Below, piece after piece: positions 17,939 to 28,536 of a DNA stretch of 64,000 nucleotides (position 1 is its first letter; each line of letters opens with the position of its first letter). The translations under genes and the position numbers were made by a program. The notes under the pieces were generated by a model. The model had not been told where the DNA came from and searched no databases. It saw nothing but the letters and a program-made list of their open reading frames with translations. The stretch is from Knoellia aerolata DSM 18566 (GTDB lineage Bacteria; Actinomycetota; Actinomycetes; Actinomycetales; Dermatophilaceae): positions 1 to 64,000 of the forward strand of contig NZ_AVPL01000001.1 in NCBI RefSeq assembly GCF_000768695.1, in the 5' to 3' direction.

Positions 17939-18889
17939 TCAGAAGTACCAGGGGAAGGGTGACCAGTCCGGCTCGCGCTTCTCGAGGAACTGGTCGCGTC
18001 CCTCGACGGCCTCGTCGGTCATGTAGGCGAGGCGGGTCGCCTCGCCGGCGAAGACCTGCTGGCCCATGAGCCCGTCGTCGGTGAGGTTGAAGGCGAACTT
18101 GAGCATCCGCTGCGCCTGGGGCGACTTCGACATGATCTCGCGGGCGACCTGCAGGGCGTCGGACTCGAGCTCCGCGTGGGCCGAGACGATGTTGACCGCG
18201 CCCATGCGGTGCATGTCGTCGGCGGTGTAGGTGCGGCCGAGGAAGAAGATCTCGCGGGCGAACTTCTGCCCGACCATCTTCGCGAGGTAGGCGCTGCCGT
18301 AGCCGCCGTCGAACGAGCCGACGTCGGAGTCGGTCTGCTTGAACCGGGCGTGCTCGCGCGAGGCCATCGTGAGGTCGCAGATGACGTGCAGCGAGTGGCC
18401 GCCGCCGGCCGCCCAGCCGCCCACGAGCGAGATGACGACCTTGGGCATGGTCCGGATGAGGCGCTGCACCTCGAGGATGTGGAGGCGCCCGCCCTCGGCC
18501 CTGACCCGGCGCTCGTCGACGCCCGCCGCCGTGTCGTCGTCGGCGCCCTCCGCGGCGTACTGGTAGCCGCTGCGCCCGCGGATGCGCTGGTCGCCGCCCG
18601 AGCAGAACGCCCACTTGCCCGCGCTGCCGGTGCCGGACGGACCCGGGCCGTTGCCGGTGAGGAGGACGACGCCGACGTCCGGGGTGCGGCGGGCGTGGTC
18701 GAGCGCGCGGTGGAGCTCGTCGACGGTGTGCGGCCGGAAGGCGTTGAGCACCTCGGGCCGGTCGAAGGCGATGCGCACGCAGCCGAGGTCCCGTGCCCGG
18801 TGGTAGGTGATGTCGGTGAAGTCGAAGCCCTCGACCTCGTCCCACGCCGCCGGGTCGAACGTCTCGCTCACGCCTTCGATCGCAGTCAC
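17939..18889 (-). CDS. menB: 1,4-dihydroxy-2-naphthoyl-CoA synthase
   Basis: Crotonase-fold enzyme that closes the naphthoquinone ring of o-succinylbenzoyl-CoA. It has 316 residues. CSGGDQRIRGRSGYQY and VVISLVGGWAAGGGHSLHVICDLTMAS form the oxyanion hole. QTDSDVGSFDGGYGSAYLAKMVGQ carries the acidic residue of the mycobacterial-type enzyme in place of bound bicarbonate. An inserted loop, AAEGADDDTAAGVDE, follows the first motif. The GTG at 18889 has TAGGCT (complement of 18897-18902) ending 7 nt upstream. Confidence 0.96.
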   Translation of the reverse strand: MTAIEGVSETFDPAAWDEVEGFDFTDITYHRARDLGCVRIAFDRPEVLNAFRPHTVDELHRALDHARRTPDVGVVLLTGNGPGPSGTGSAGKWAFCSGGDQRIRGRSGYQYAAEGADDDTAAGVDERRVRAEGGRLHILEVQRLIRTMPKVVISLVGGWAAGGGHSLHVICDLTMASREHARFKQTDSDVGSFDGGYGSAYLAKMVGQKFAREIFFLGRTYTADDMHRMGAVNIVSAHAELESDALQVAREIMSKSPQAQRMLKFAFNLTDDGLMGQQVFAGEATRLAYMTDEAVEGRDQFLEKREPDWSPFPWYF

Positions 18890-19029
18890 GCGGGCGAGCC
18901 TATCCGGGCGTGGTCGGCCTCGCTCCGGCGTCGCAGGAGCAGCCTGTGGAGAACTCCGCAGTCGTCTCGAGGATCTCTGGGACGGTGGGGCGCAGCGGCA
19001 GTCGAGCCGCGGGGACCGAAGGAGCTGCT

Positions 19030-19923
19030 GTGAGGGACAACATCGTGAACCTCGGCCGGTCGCACCAGGAGGGGCCGTACCCGGACTGGGGACCCAACGA
19101 CCTCGACCCCTACGCGGACGACCACCTCGGCCCGGGACACGGCGGCGGCTCGCTGGGCGACCTTCTCGAGGTGGTCGTCATCGACGACCACGTGGTCGAC
19201 GTGCGTCGTCGGCCGGTCGACGGCACCGGCTACGAGTGCGCGGCGCTGGAGCTGGGCCGTGGGCGACCCGTCGTCCGGGCGCCAGCGACGCCGCCGGAGC
19301 CGCCCCGTCACGAGAAGGTGCTGACCTGGCTCGGACTGCTCGTCGGCGGCGAGGGCCCGCTGCTCGCGCTCGAGCCGACGCCGCTGCCGGATGAACCACT
19401 GCAGGTCGGCGGACTGTCCGAGCAGGCGCGAGGCACGATCCTGCGCGTCGACGCCGAGCTGACCAGGGTGACGGACCTCCTGCTGGGGGCCGAGGTCCGC
19501 ACGGCCGCGCGGCGACTCCTGGTGCGTGCGGTCACGGCTCAACCCACGCTCCTGCGCTCCACGGCGTCCGAGGAGGTCGTGGCGTGCGCAGCCCTGACCG
19601 CGGTCGCCAGGGCCAACGACCTGGTCGGACCCGGCCGCGTCGTCCCCGTGTCCCTGCTGCGGACGATGTTCAACCTCCGTTCGTCCCCCAACGACAAGGT
19701 GCAGGCGTTGGCGCGGGCGGTGGCCCCGGAGACCGCTTTCCTCGCCGGCTGGGACCGGCCCGGGTTCGACGTCACGGTGCTGGGGTCCGAGGACTACCTC
19801 GTCGGCTCGTTCCGACGGGCGGTCGTCCTGGCGCGTGACGCGGCCCTCCGGCTGCGCGCGACCACCGAGGCCGCCACCGCCCCCGACCCCGACCCCGCCC
19901 CCGCGGACGCCCTCCCGGAGTAG
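19030..19923 (+). CDS. Conserved hypothetical protein within the men cluster
   Basis: A 297-residue protein I do not recognise. The start GTG 19030 follows AAGGAG at 19018-19023 at good spacing; the frame is open back to 18910. The N-terminus is rich in Asp, Pro and Gly (PDWGPNDLDPYADDH). A middle beta-like part (LLEVVVIDDHVVDVRRRPVDGTGYECAALELG) is followed by a helical C-terminal half (VRTAARRLLVRAVTAQPTLLRSTASEEVVACAALTAVARANDLVG). No membrane segment or catalytic motif is visible. The helical half resembles a cyclin-like bundle only vaguely. Confidence 0.72.
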   Translation: MRDNIVNLGRSHQEGPYPDWGPNDLDPYADDHLGPGHGGGSLGDLLEVVVIDDHVVDVRRRPVDGTGYECAALELGRGRPVVRAPATPPEPPRHEKVLTWLGLLVGGEGPLLALEPTPLPDEPLQVGGLSEQARGTILRVDAELTRVTDLLLGAEVRTAARRLLVRAVTAQPTLLRSTASEEVVACAALTAVARANDLVGPGRVVPVSLLRTMFNLRSSPNDKVQALARAVAPETAFLAGWDRPGFDVTVLGSEDYLVGSFRRAVVLARDAALRLRATTEAATAPDPDPAPADALPE

Positions 19924-19933
19924 GTTCGCCGGC

Positions 19934-20338
19934 ATGGCCCTGCTCTGGTACACGCTCGTCGTCGACAGCCACGACATGTCGGCCCAGGCCCGGTGGTGGG
20001 CGGAGACGCTCGACTGGAAGGTCGGGTACGAGGACGACGAGGAGGTCGTCATCGCCCCGCACGACGCGACCGGGGATCCGGTGGCGACGCTGGCGGAGTG
20101 GCGGCGCCGGCCGCAGGAGCTCGTCTTCGTCCGTGTCGAGGAGACCAAGACCCTCAAGAACCGGCTCCACATCGACCTCGCCCCCCACACGAGCCAGGAC
20201 CGCGACGCCGAGATCACCGCCCTCCTCGAGCGCGGGGCCACCCGTGTCGACGTCGGCCAGCCCGACGACGTCACGTGGACCGTGCTCGCCGACCCGGAGG
20301 GCAACGAGTTCTGCGTCCTCTCCTCGCGCGACCGGTGA
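19934..20338 (+). CDS. VOC (glyoxalase-like) family protein
   Basis: A 134-residue single VOC module (LWYTLVVDSHDMSAQARWWAETLDWKV at the start, RLHIDLAPHTSQDRDAEITALLERGATRVD and VLADPEGNEFCVLSSR at the end). It conserves the typical His and Glu metal positions in HIDL and EFCVL. Its substrate is unknown. TAGGTT (19921-19926) ends 7 nt before ATG 19934, fitting a leaderless mRNA. It overlaps menC by 4 bp, so it heads the VOC-menC-VOC unit. Confidence 0.88.
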   Translation: MALLWYTLVVDSHDMSAQARWWAETLDWKVGYEDDEEVVIAPHDATGDPVATLAEWRRRPQELVFVRVEETKTLKNRLHIDLAPHTSQDRDAEITALLERGATRVDVGQPDDVTWTVLADPEGNEFCVLSSRDR

Positions 20339-21318
20339 CCGACCCGTCGCTCGACGACCTGCTCGGCTCCGTGCGGGTCGTGTCCATCCCGTTGCGCGTG
20401 CGCTTCCGCGGGGTGACCGAGCGCGAGGTGGCGCTGGTCGAGGGGCCGGCGGGGTGGGGTGAGTTCGGTCCCTTCCTCGAGTACGGGCCGGCCGAGTCCG
20501 CACGGTGGCTGTCCGCCGCGGTCGAGGCGGCCTGGCACGGCTGGCCCGCTGCGCTGCGGGACACCGTCCCCGTCAACGCGACGGTGCCCGCCGTGGCTCC
20601 CGACGCCGTGCCCGGTGTCCTCGCGCGCTTCCCGGGCTGCACGACCGCCAAGGTCAAGGTCGCCGAGCGCGGGCAGTCGCCCGACGACGACGTCGACCGG
20701 GTGGCAGCCGTGCGCGACGCCATGGGGTCGCACGCGCGCATCCGGGTCGACGCCAACGGCGGCTGGGACGTCGCCACGGCGACCGCGGTGCTGCGGCGGC
20801 TCGCCGCGCACGACCTCGAGTACGCCGAGCAGCCCTGCAGCACCGTCGAGGAGCTGCGCGACCTCCGGATCGCCCTGGCGCGGCGTCGGATCGACGTGCC
20901 CGTCGCCGCCGACGAGTCGATCCGCAAGGCCGAGGACCCGATGCGCGTGCGGGACCTCGACGCCGCCGACCTCATCGTCATCAAGGCGGCGCCGCTGGGC
21001 GGGGTGCGGCGGGCGCTCGAGATCGTCGCCGAGTGCGGGCTCCCGGCCGTCGTGTCCTCCGCCCTGGACACCAGTGTCGGCATGGCGGCTGGGGTGGCGC
21101 TCGCGGCCGCGCTGCCGCGGCTCGACCACGCGTGCGGTCTCGGCACGGTGGCGCTGCTCGACGGCGACGTCACCACCGCGTCGCTCGTCCCGGTCGACGG
21201 GCAGCTCCCGGTCCGCCGGGTCGCGGCCGATCCCGACCTCCTCGACCGTCACGCCGCACCACCCGACCGCGTCCGCTGGTGGCTCGACCGCCTCACTGCC
21301 GCATGGGAGCTCGCATGA
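20335..21318 (+). CDS. menC: o-Succinylbenzoate synthase
   Basis: Enolase-superfamily dehydratase that turns SHCHC into o-succinylbenzoate. It has 327 residues. TTAKVKVAE holds the KxK catalytic lysine; RVDANGGW, the Glu of YAEQPC and VAADES are the three metal ligands; IVIKAAPLGGVRRAL carries the second lysine. The GTG start overlaps the upstream VOC gene (GTGA); the frame is open upstream but this start fits homology. It overlaps the next VOC gene by 4 bp. Confidence 0.95.
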   Translation: MTDPSLDDLLGSVRVVSIPLRVRFRGVTEREVALVEGPAGWGEFGPFLEYGPAESARWLSAAVEAAWHGWPAALRDTVPVNATVPAVAPDAVPGVLARFPGCTTAKVKVAERGQSPDDDVDRVAAVRDAMGSHARIRVDANGGWDVATATAVLRRLAAHDLEYAEQPCSTVEELRDLRIALARRRIDVPVAADESIRKAEDPMRVRDLDAADLIVIKAAPLGGVRRALEIVAECGLPAVVSSALDTSVGMAAGVALAAALPRLDHACGLGTVALLDGDVTTASLVPVDGQLPVRRVAADPDLLDRHAAPPDRVRWWLDRLTAAWELA

Positions 21319-22040
21319 TCGACATCCGCTGGGTCTGGGCCTTCCTCGACACCCCCACGCCCGACGCCGAGCAGTCGTGGGCGTTCTGGGCCACCGTGAC
21401 CCGCTCGCGCCTCTCGGAGCCGCGGGGTGAGCGCCGCGAGTTCGCGACCCTCCTGCCCGAGCGTGGGGACGCCTGGGTCAAGGTGCAGCGGGTCCTCGAG
21501 GGCGGTGGCGTGCACGTCGACCTCGACGTCGAGGTCCCGCTCCCCGAGGCGGCCGCCGAGGCCACCCGGCTCGGTGCGGTCGAGGTCGCCCGTCACGACG
21601 AGGTCGTCGTGCTGCGCTCGCCGGGAGGCATGACCTTCTGCCTCACCTCGTGGGCCAACGCCGGGTCGGCCCTGCAGCAGGTCCGAGAAGGCCAGCCCGA
21701 CCTGCTCGACCAGGTCTGCCTCGACGTCCCGTCCGGGTCCTTCGCCCGGGAGGTCGCCTTCTGGGAGACCCTCACCGGCTGGCCGAAACGGCCCGGCTCG
21801 CTGCCGGAGTTCGTCTCGCTGACGCGACCGGACGGCATACCCGTGCGGTTCCTGCTGCAGCGGCTGGGCGAGCCCACGGGCACCGTCTCCGCCCATGTCG
21901 ACCTCGCCGCCCGGGACCGCGGCGCCACCCGCGAGGCGCACGTCGCCGCGGGCGCGGAGGTCGTCTCGGAGCACGAGTTCTGGACGGTGATGCACGACCC
22001 GGTCGGACGCACCTACTGCCTCACCGACCGGCGGCCCTGA
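21315..22040 (+). CDS. Tandem VOC (glyoxalase-like) family protein
   Basis: A 241-residue protein with two VOC modules (about 1-115 and 125-241). Both end in a similar block (GGMTFCLTSWANAG and VGRTYCLTDRRP). VHVDLDVEVPLPEAAAEATRLGAVEV and AHVDLAARDRGATREAHVAAGAEVV are equivalent strands. The substrate is unknown. ATG 21315 overlaps the menC stop, so it is co-translated with menC. It may be a general detoxification enzyme or bind a quinone-pathway metabolite; neither is shown. Confidence 0.87.
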   Translation: MIDIRWVWAFLDTPTPDAEQSWAFWATVTRSRLSEPRGERREFATLLPERGDAWVKVQRVLEGGGVHVDLDVEVPLPEAAAEATRLGAVEVARHDEVVVLRSPGGMTFCLTSWANAGSALQQVREGQPDLLDQVCLDVPSGSFAREVAFWETLTGWPKRPGSLPEFVSLTRPDGIPVRFLLQRLGEPTGTVSAHVDLAARDRGATREAHVAAGAEVVSEHEFWTVMHDPVGRTYCLTDRRP

Positions 22041-22111
22041 GTTCGCACGACTCCCGGGCCACGCACAGGCAGGCCCCTTAACCTGAGCCCGGACGAGCGG
22101 ATGGAGGGTCG

Positions 22112-23356
22112 ATGGCGACCAAGGGCCTCAAGGGTCGGCGCAGTGCGCTCGAGCGTGCGCGGTCGGCCTGGGCGGAGCGCGCGGACCGCCCGGACCGGCT
22201 CGGGACGCGCTCGCACGCGAGCGACGTGCCGGACACGATCGTCGACAGCTGGGACCGCAGCGCCGGCCACGTCCCCGAGGGCGTCACCGAGGCGCCGATG
22301 GCGGATCCGGACCAGACCCGGGCCGAGTTCGAGGACTCGCCGCTCCACGTCGCCGTCGGCAACATCTCGAGCGAGCTGCGCCGCGCCGCCGAGGACGGCG
22401 ACCTCGTCGTCGCCATCACCGACCGTGACACCCGGATCCTGTGGACCTACGGCGGCCGGGTGATGAGGCGCAAGGCCGAGCGGGTCAACTTCGTCGCCGG
22501 GGGCCGGTGGGACGAGGAGAGCGTCGGGACCAACGCCCTCAGCCTGGCGCAGCGGACGGGCCGCACGCAGACGGTGTTCTCCGCGGAGCACTACGCCCCG
22601 ATCGTCCACAACTGGGTGTGCTGGGCGGCCCCCGTGCACGACCCGACCACCGGTGAGCAGATCGGTGTGCTCGACCTGTCGACCACGTGGGACCGCACCC
22701 ACCCCATCGGTGCGGCGACCGCGACGGCGCTGGCCGCGCTCCTCGAGCGCGAGATCCCGCGCGGGGGTCTCGCCGGCGCCGCGCCGCGGGTCGGCAGCGG
22801 CCTGACCCTGCGCATCCTCGGAGCGGCCGAGGCACACCTTGACGGCACCCGGCTGCTCCTCACCCGGCGGCAGAGCGAGATCATCGCCCTCCTGGCCCTG
22901 CACCCCGAGGGGCTCACCCTCGACGCACTGCACGCGGCGCTCTACGGCGACGCCCGCGTGTCGGCGTCCACGCTCAAGGCCGAGGTGTCGCACCTGCGCC
23001 AGGCCCTCGGGGGGCGCCTCGCCTCACGCCCCTACCGGCTCGACCTTCGGGTGACGTGCGACGCCGTCACCGTGATGGAGGCCGTCCGTGCCCGCGACGT
23101 CGAGCGGGCGGTCGAGCACTACGGCGGCGACCTCGTGCCCGGGACCGACTCGCCCGAGCTCACCTCGACGGGGGAGTACCTCGCGGTGGCCGTGCGGGAG
23201 TCGCTGCTCGCCGACCCGCGCCCCGACGTCGTCGCCCGCTACGCCCGCGCGGTCCCGTGGGACACCGAGGTCGTCGAGCGCGCGCTCGCAGTCCTCGGCG
23301 ACCGGCCGCACCCTGCTCGCGCCGAGCTCGCCGCGCACCTCGCCGCCGGCCGCTGA
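22112..23356 (+). CDS. GAF-domain transcriptional regulator with C-terminal winged helix
   Basis: A 414-residue regulator. Residues 1-60 contain DTIVDSWDRSAGHV, the N-terminal signature of AcoR-type activators. A GAF domain spans about 75-210 (LVVAITDRDTRILWTYGG, WDEESVGTNALSLAQRTGRTQTVFSAEHY). The AAA+ sigma-54 module of true AcoR is absent. Instead a DNA-binding winged helix follows at about 225-320 (LTRRQSEIIALLALHPEGLTLDALHAAL, STLKAEVSHLRQALGG). It stands 95 bp before an aldehyde dehydrogenase gene and probably controls it. The start ATG 22112 follows GGAGGG at 22103-22108. Confidence 0.88.
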   Translation: MATKGLKGRRSALERARSAWAERADRPDRLGTRSHASDVPDTIVDSWDRSAGHVPEGVTEAPMADPDQTRAEFEDSPLHVAVGNISSELRRAAEDGDLVVAITDRDTRILWTYGGRVMRRKAERVNFVAGGRWDEESVGTNALSLAQRTGRTQTVFSAEHYAPIVHNWVCWAAPVHDPTTGEQIGVLDLSTTWDRTHPIGAATATALAALLEREIPRGGLAGAAPRVGSGLTLRILGAAEAHLDGTRLLLTRRQSEIIALLALHPEGLTLDALHAALYGDARVSASTLKAEVSHLRQALGGRLASRPYRLDLRVTCDAVTVMEAVRARDVERAVEHYGGDLVPGTDSPELTSTGEYLAVAVRESLLADPRPDVVARYARAVPWDTEVVERALAVLGDRPHPARAELAAHLAAGR

Positions 23357-23451
23357 GCGCCGACCAACCTCCGACCAACCCACGCCGACCTAGCGTCCGC
23401 AGCAGGTGGTGACGCACTGGCGCGTCGCCGCAAGGACAAGGAGGTCCGGTC

Positions 23452-24969
<1,518 letters not shown>

Positions 24970-24970
24970 G

Positions 24971-25360
24971 ATGGCCGAGGCACCGGCGACGACCCGCGTC
25001 GACCTCACCGCCACCGCTGCCGTGCTCCTCGAACGGCTCGAGCGGATCCACGGACCGCTGATGTTCCACCAGTCCGGTGGGTGCTGCGACGGGTCGTCCC
25101 CGATGTGCTTCCCGGACGGCGACTTCATCACCTCGGACGCCGACGTGCTCCTCGGCACGTTGGCGCCCGAGGGGGTGACGCCCATCGAGTTCTGGATGAG
25201 CCTGGCGCAGTACGAGTACTGGAAGCACACCCACCTCACCGTCGACGTCGTGCCCGGCCGCGGCTCGGGGTTCTCCGTCGAGGCGCCGGAGGGCGTGCGC
25301 TTCCTCATCCGCTCGCGGCTCATGACCGAGGAGGAGCTCACCGCCTTCGGGCTGCTCTGA
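24971..25360 (+). CDS. DUF779 domain-containing protein
   Basis: A 129-residue protein recognised by HGPLMFHQSGGCCDGSSPMCFPDGDF, a cysteine-rich block of three cysteines (two adjacent) that could bind metal. It is also marked by WMSLAQYEYWKHTHLTVDVVPGRGSGFSVEAPEG. The start ATG 24971 is 1 bp after the aldehyde dehydrogenase stop. DUF779 genes commonly accompany ExaC-type aldehyde dehydrogenases, so a role with that enzyme is likely; the activity is unknown. Confidence 0.92.
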   Translation: MAEAPATTRVDLTATAAVLLERLERIHGPLMFHQSGGCCDGSSPMCFPDGDFITSDADVLLGTLAPEGVTPIEFWMSLAQYEYWKHTHLTVDVVPGRGSGFSVEAPEGVRFLIRSRLMTEEELTAFGLL

Positions 25361-25394
25361 GCGCGGCCGTCGGCCTCGCCGTAGGCTCACCCGC

Positions 25395-26714
25395 GTGCCG
25401 CTGCTCCTCGACCTGGAACCGCTGCGGAGCAACCTCGACTACCGCCGGCTGTATGCCGGGTTCACCCTGTCGAACGTCGGCTCCCAGCTCGCGGTGGTCG
25501 CCATCGGGCTCCAGGTCTACGAGCTGACCGGCTCCACCGCCTCGGTCGGTCTCGTCGGCCTCTTCGCCCTCGTCCCGCTCGTCGTCATGGGGCTCTACGG
25601 CGGCTCGCTCGTCGACCACTTCGACCGGCGGGTCGTCGGGCTCGCCGCGCAGTCGGTGGCGTTCGTCGTCAGCCTGCTGTGCGCTCTCCAGGCCTGGCTG
25701 GGCAACACGGAGGTGTGGGTGCTCTACGTCCTCGTCGCCGCGTGGAACGCCGCCTTCGCCGTGTCGTCCCCGGCTCGCACGTCGATCTACCCGCGGATCC
25801 TCCGGCGCGACCAGCTGCCCGCGGCCAACGCCCTGTCGGTCTTCGCGATGAACGCGTCGATGACGGTCGGCCCGTTGCTTGCGGGGGTGCTCGTCGACGT
25901 CGGCGGCTTCCGGACGGCGTACACGGTCGACGCGGTCATCACGACCGCGGCGCTCTGGGGGCTCGCCCGGCTGCGCTCGCTGCCGCCCGAGCCGGCCGAG
26001 ACCCCCGATGGCGCCGGGGACGCCGCGGCGACGGGGACGGCGAGCGGGGCGGCGAGGCGAGCACCCGGCATACGGTCCGTGCTCGACGGCTTCGCGTTCC
26101 TCGCGACCCGGCCGAACGTCCGCATGACCTTCCTCGCCGACATCGCCGCGATGGTCCTCGCGCAGCCGCGCGTGCTCTTCCCCGCTGCGGGGGCGCTGAT
26201 CTTCGGGGGCGGGGCAACCACCGTGGGGGCGCTCTCGGCGGCCGCGGCGGTCGGCGGCATCGGAGCGATGTTCTTCTCGGGCCGGCTCGGCTCGGTCCGC
26301 CGCCAGGGTCTCGCGATCCTCGTGTCCATCGTCGGGTGGGGCGCGGCCATCGCCGGGTTGGGTGCGGCGATGCTCATGGCCGGTGACGTCCTCACCCGTG
26401 GGCAGGCCCTCTGGGCGGGGCTGGTCGCCATGGCGCTCGCCGGGGCCGCAGACTCGGTGAGCGCGGTGTTCCGGACGACGATCCTGCAGTCCGCGACCCC
26501 CGACCACCTGCGCGGCCGTCTGCAGGGCGTCTTCATCGTCGTGGTCGCGGGCGGCCCGCGCCTCGGGGACGTCATCGGCGGGTTCGTCGCGGAGCACGTG
26601 GGTGAGGGGCGGACGGCGGTGCTCGGCGGGGTCGCCTGCGTCGTCGCCATCGTCGTCCTCGCGCGCGTCCAGCCTGGCTTCACGCGCTACGACGCGCGGC
26701 ACCCGACGCCGTAG
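25395..26714 (+). CDS. MFS transporter, EntS-like
   Basis: A 439-residue twelve-helix exporter of the MFS_3/EntS type. LRSNLDYRRLYAGFTLSNVGSQLAVVAIGLQVYELTGS opens it. GGSLVDHFDRRVVGL is the loop 2-3 signature, and a cytoplasmic central loop rich in Ala and Gly lies at about 195-225. The substrate is unknown; relatives export siderophores or drugs. TAGGCT (25382-25387) ends 7 nt before the GTG start, fitting a leaderless mRNA. It is convergent with the mycothione reductase gene. Confidence 0.88.
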   Translation: MPLLLDLEPLRSNLDYRRLYAGFTLSNVGSQLAVVAIGLQVYELTGSTASVGLVGLFALVPLVVMGLYGGSLVDHFDRRVVGLAAQSVAFVVSLLCALQAWLGNTEVWVLYVLVAAWNAAFAVSSPARTSIYPRILRRDQLPAANALSVFAMNASMTVGPLLAGVLVDVGGFRTAYTVDAVITTAALWGLARLRSLPPEPAETPDGAGDAAATGTASGAARRAPGIRSVLDGFAFLATRPNVRMTFLADIAAMVLAQPRVLFPAAGALIFGGGATTVGALSAAAAVGGIGAMFFSGRLGSVRRQGLAILVSIVGWGAAIAGLGAAMLMAGDVLTRGQALWAGLVAMALAGAADSVSAVFRTTILQSATPDHLRGRLQGVFIVVVAGGPRLGDVIGGFVAEHVGEGRTAVLGGVACVVAIVVLARVQPGFTRYDARHPTP

Positions 26715-26732
26715 GCGGGGAGCGCCGAACGG

Positions 26733-28139
26733 TCAGACCTCGAGGCCGATGAGGGCGTTCTCGACGACCTCGGCGAGGGCCGGGTGGATCCAGTACTGGC
26801 CGCGTGCGACCTCTCCCGCCGGCTGCCCGAAGGACGCGGCCTGGATGAGCGGCTGGATGAGCGTGGACGCGTGCGGCCCCAGGCAGTGCGCGCTGAGGAG
26901 CAGGCCGGTCTCGGGGTCCGCGCACACCGTGAGGATCCCCGTGGTGTCCTCGAGCGCCCACCCGTACGCGGTGTCGCCGAACGCCTGCGTGTAGTCGACG
27001 TACGGGGTGCCGGCCCCGTCGAGCTCGGCGCGGGTGGGACCGAACGCGGCGATCTGCGGGTGCCCGAACACGGCGTGCGGCACGAAGCGGTGGTCGGCCT
27101 CCATCGGCTCACCCTCGCGGCGTCCGGTGTCGACGGCGAGGTTGTGCGCGACGACCCGGGCCTCGTGGTTGGCGACGTGCTTGAGCTGCCACGCGTTCGC
27201 GACGTCACCGAGGGCCCACACGCCGTCCGCGGTGGTGCGCTGCTGCGCGTCGACGACGACGACGCCGCGCGCGTCGAGCTCGATGCCGCCGGCCTCGACG
27301 CGGAGCCGTGAGCCGTTCGGGGTGCGGCCGACCGCGACGAGCACGGCGTCGACCTCGACGTCGGTGTCCCCGTCGAGCCCCTTGAGGGCGAGCGTCCACG
27401 TGCCGGCGTCGCTGCGGGAGGCGGAGGTGACCTGCGTCTCGAGGCGGAGGTCGTGGCGGCCACGGGCCAGCTCGGTGTAGCGGCGGGAGATCTCGGCGTC
27501 CTCGGTGCGCAGGAGCGCGCCGGAGCGCTGGATCTGGGTGACCTCGACGCCGAGCGCCGCGAAGACGTGGGCGAACTCGCAGGCGACGAACCCGCCGCCG
27601 ACGATCGCGATCCGGCGGGGGAGCTCGTCCATCCGCATGACGGTGTCGCTCGTGTGGACCCCGCGGTCCGGGGCGACGCGGTCGAGCCCGTCGACCTCGA
27701 GGAGGTCGGCGCGGGAACCGGCGGCGACGACGACCCGGTCGGCGGTGATCTCCTCACCCGTCGACAGCGCGAGGTGCCGCGGTCCGACGAACTCGGCGGT
27801 GGCGGCATACACGGTGACGAAACCCTGGCTTCGGCGGTAGCGCTCGCCGCCGGCCGAGATCTGGTCGATGCGGTCGGTGAAGATGCGGTCGCGGATGGCC
27901 GGCCAGTCGACGGTGACCTCGCCGTCGATGGTCACACCCAGTCGGGCGGCGTCGCGGCTCTCGAGCACGCGGTCGGCGGGCAGGACGAGCATCTTGGTCG
28001 GGATGCACCCGACATTGAGGCAGGTGCCGCCGAAGGTCCCCTCCTCGACGATCGCGATGTCGAGCCCTTCGAGCTCGGGAGTGACGAGCGAGTTCCCCGA
28101 CCCGGTGCCGATGATGATGAGGTCGTGGTGCGTGGCCAT
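26733..28139 (-). CDS. mtr: Mycothione reductase
   Basis: Flavoprotein that reduces mycothiol disulfide (mycothione) with NADPH, keeping the actinobacterial low-molecular-weight thiol reduced. It has 468 residues. LIIIGTGSGNSLVTPELEG is the FAD-binding start distinctive of Mtr. GGTCLNVGCIPTKM holds the redox pair Cys40/Cys45. IVGGGFVACEFAHVFAALGVEV binds NADPH. HPALAEVVENALIGLEV ends it with the active-site His of the partner subunit. The frame is open far upstream (to 29726), but that part is shadow of the lipase gene. TACGCT (complement of 28147-28152) ends 7 nt before the ATG. Confidence 0.95.
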   Translation of the reverse strand: MATHHDLIIIGTGSGNSLVTPELEGLDIAIVEEGTFGGTCLNVGCIPTKMLVLPADRVLESRDAARLGVTIDGEVTVDWPAIRDRIFTDRIDQISAGGERYRRSQGFVTVYAATAEFVGPRHLALSTGEEITADRVVVAAGSRADLLEVDGLDRVAPDRGVHTSDTVMRMDELPRRIAIVGGGFVACEFAHVFAALGVEVTQIQRSGALLRTEDAEISRRYTELARGRHDLRLETQVTSASRSDAGTWTLALKGLDGDTDVEVDAVLVAVGRTPNGSRLRVEAGGIELDARGVVVVDAQQRTTADGVWALGDVANAWQLKHVANHEARVVAHNLAVDTGRREGEPMEADHRFVPHAVFGHPQIAAFGPTRAELDGAGTPYVDYTQAFGDTAYGWALEDTTGILTVCADPETGLLLSAHCLGPHASTLIQPLIQAASFGQPAGEVARGQYWIHPALAEVVENALIGLEV

Positions 28140-28293
28140 GCCGATCAGCGTATGCCGCCCGCTCACCTCCCTCGGTCGGGTGCGCCCCGCGCGGGGGCGG
28201 GGGCTCGTCCACAGAGGTCCGTCGGTGCGCCGGGGATCCACAGGTGGAGGCGGGCCACTGGTCGTGCCCGCCCGGTCGGAGTGGGATGTCGGC

Positions 28294-28536
28294 ATGAACG
28301 AGGCGAGTGAGCTGCGGCGCAGGGCGGCCAGGTGGCGGGCGACGGCGGAGGTGACGCGCACCGAGATGCGCACGCTTCGGACGCTGGCGACGCTCACGTG
28401 GCGGGGCGAGTCGGCAGGGGCCTTCCGGGAGGTGCTGGGCCGACGGGTGCGCGAGCTCGGGGAGCTCGCCGACCGTGAGGACGCCGTCGCCGACCTGCTC
28501 GACCGGGTCGCGGCGGTGGTGGAGCAGGCCGCGTGA
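28294..28536 (+). CDS. WXG100-like small helical protein
   Basis: An 80-residue protein made of two predicted amphipathic helices joined by a turn at TWRGESAGAF, with Trp36-Arg-Gly38 in the WXG position. Size, architecture and motif match the ESAT-6/WXG100 superfamily, whose members are type VII secretion substrates. It overlaps the next gene by 4 bp (GTGA), so the two are co-translated. I see no type VII secretion core gene in the window. The start ATG 28294 is the first plausible one; the open frame upstream is antisense to mtr. Confidence 0.7.
   Translation: MNEASELRRRAARWRATAEVTRTEMRTLRTLATLTWRGESAGAFREVLGRRVRELGELADREDAVADLLDRVAAVVEQAA

Noticed and set aside
22112-23356. Sigma-54-dependent activator
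   Set aside because: No Walker A/B or GAFTGA motif; the AAA+ domain is missing, so it cannot activate sigma-54 polymerase.
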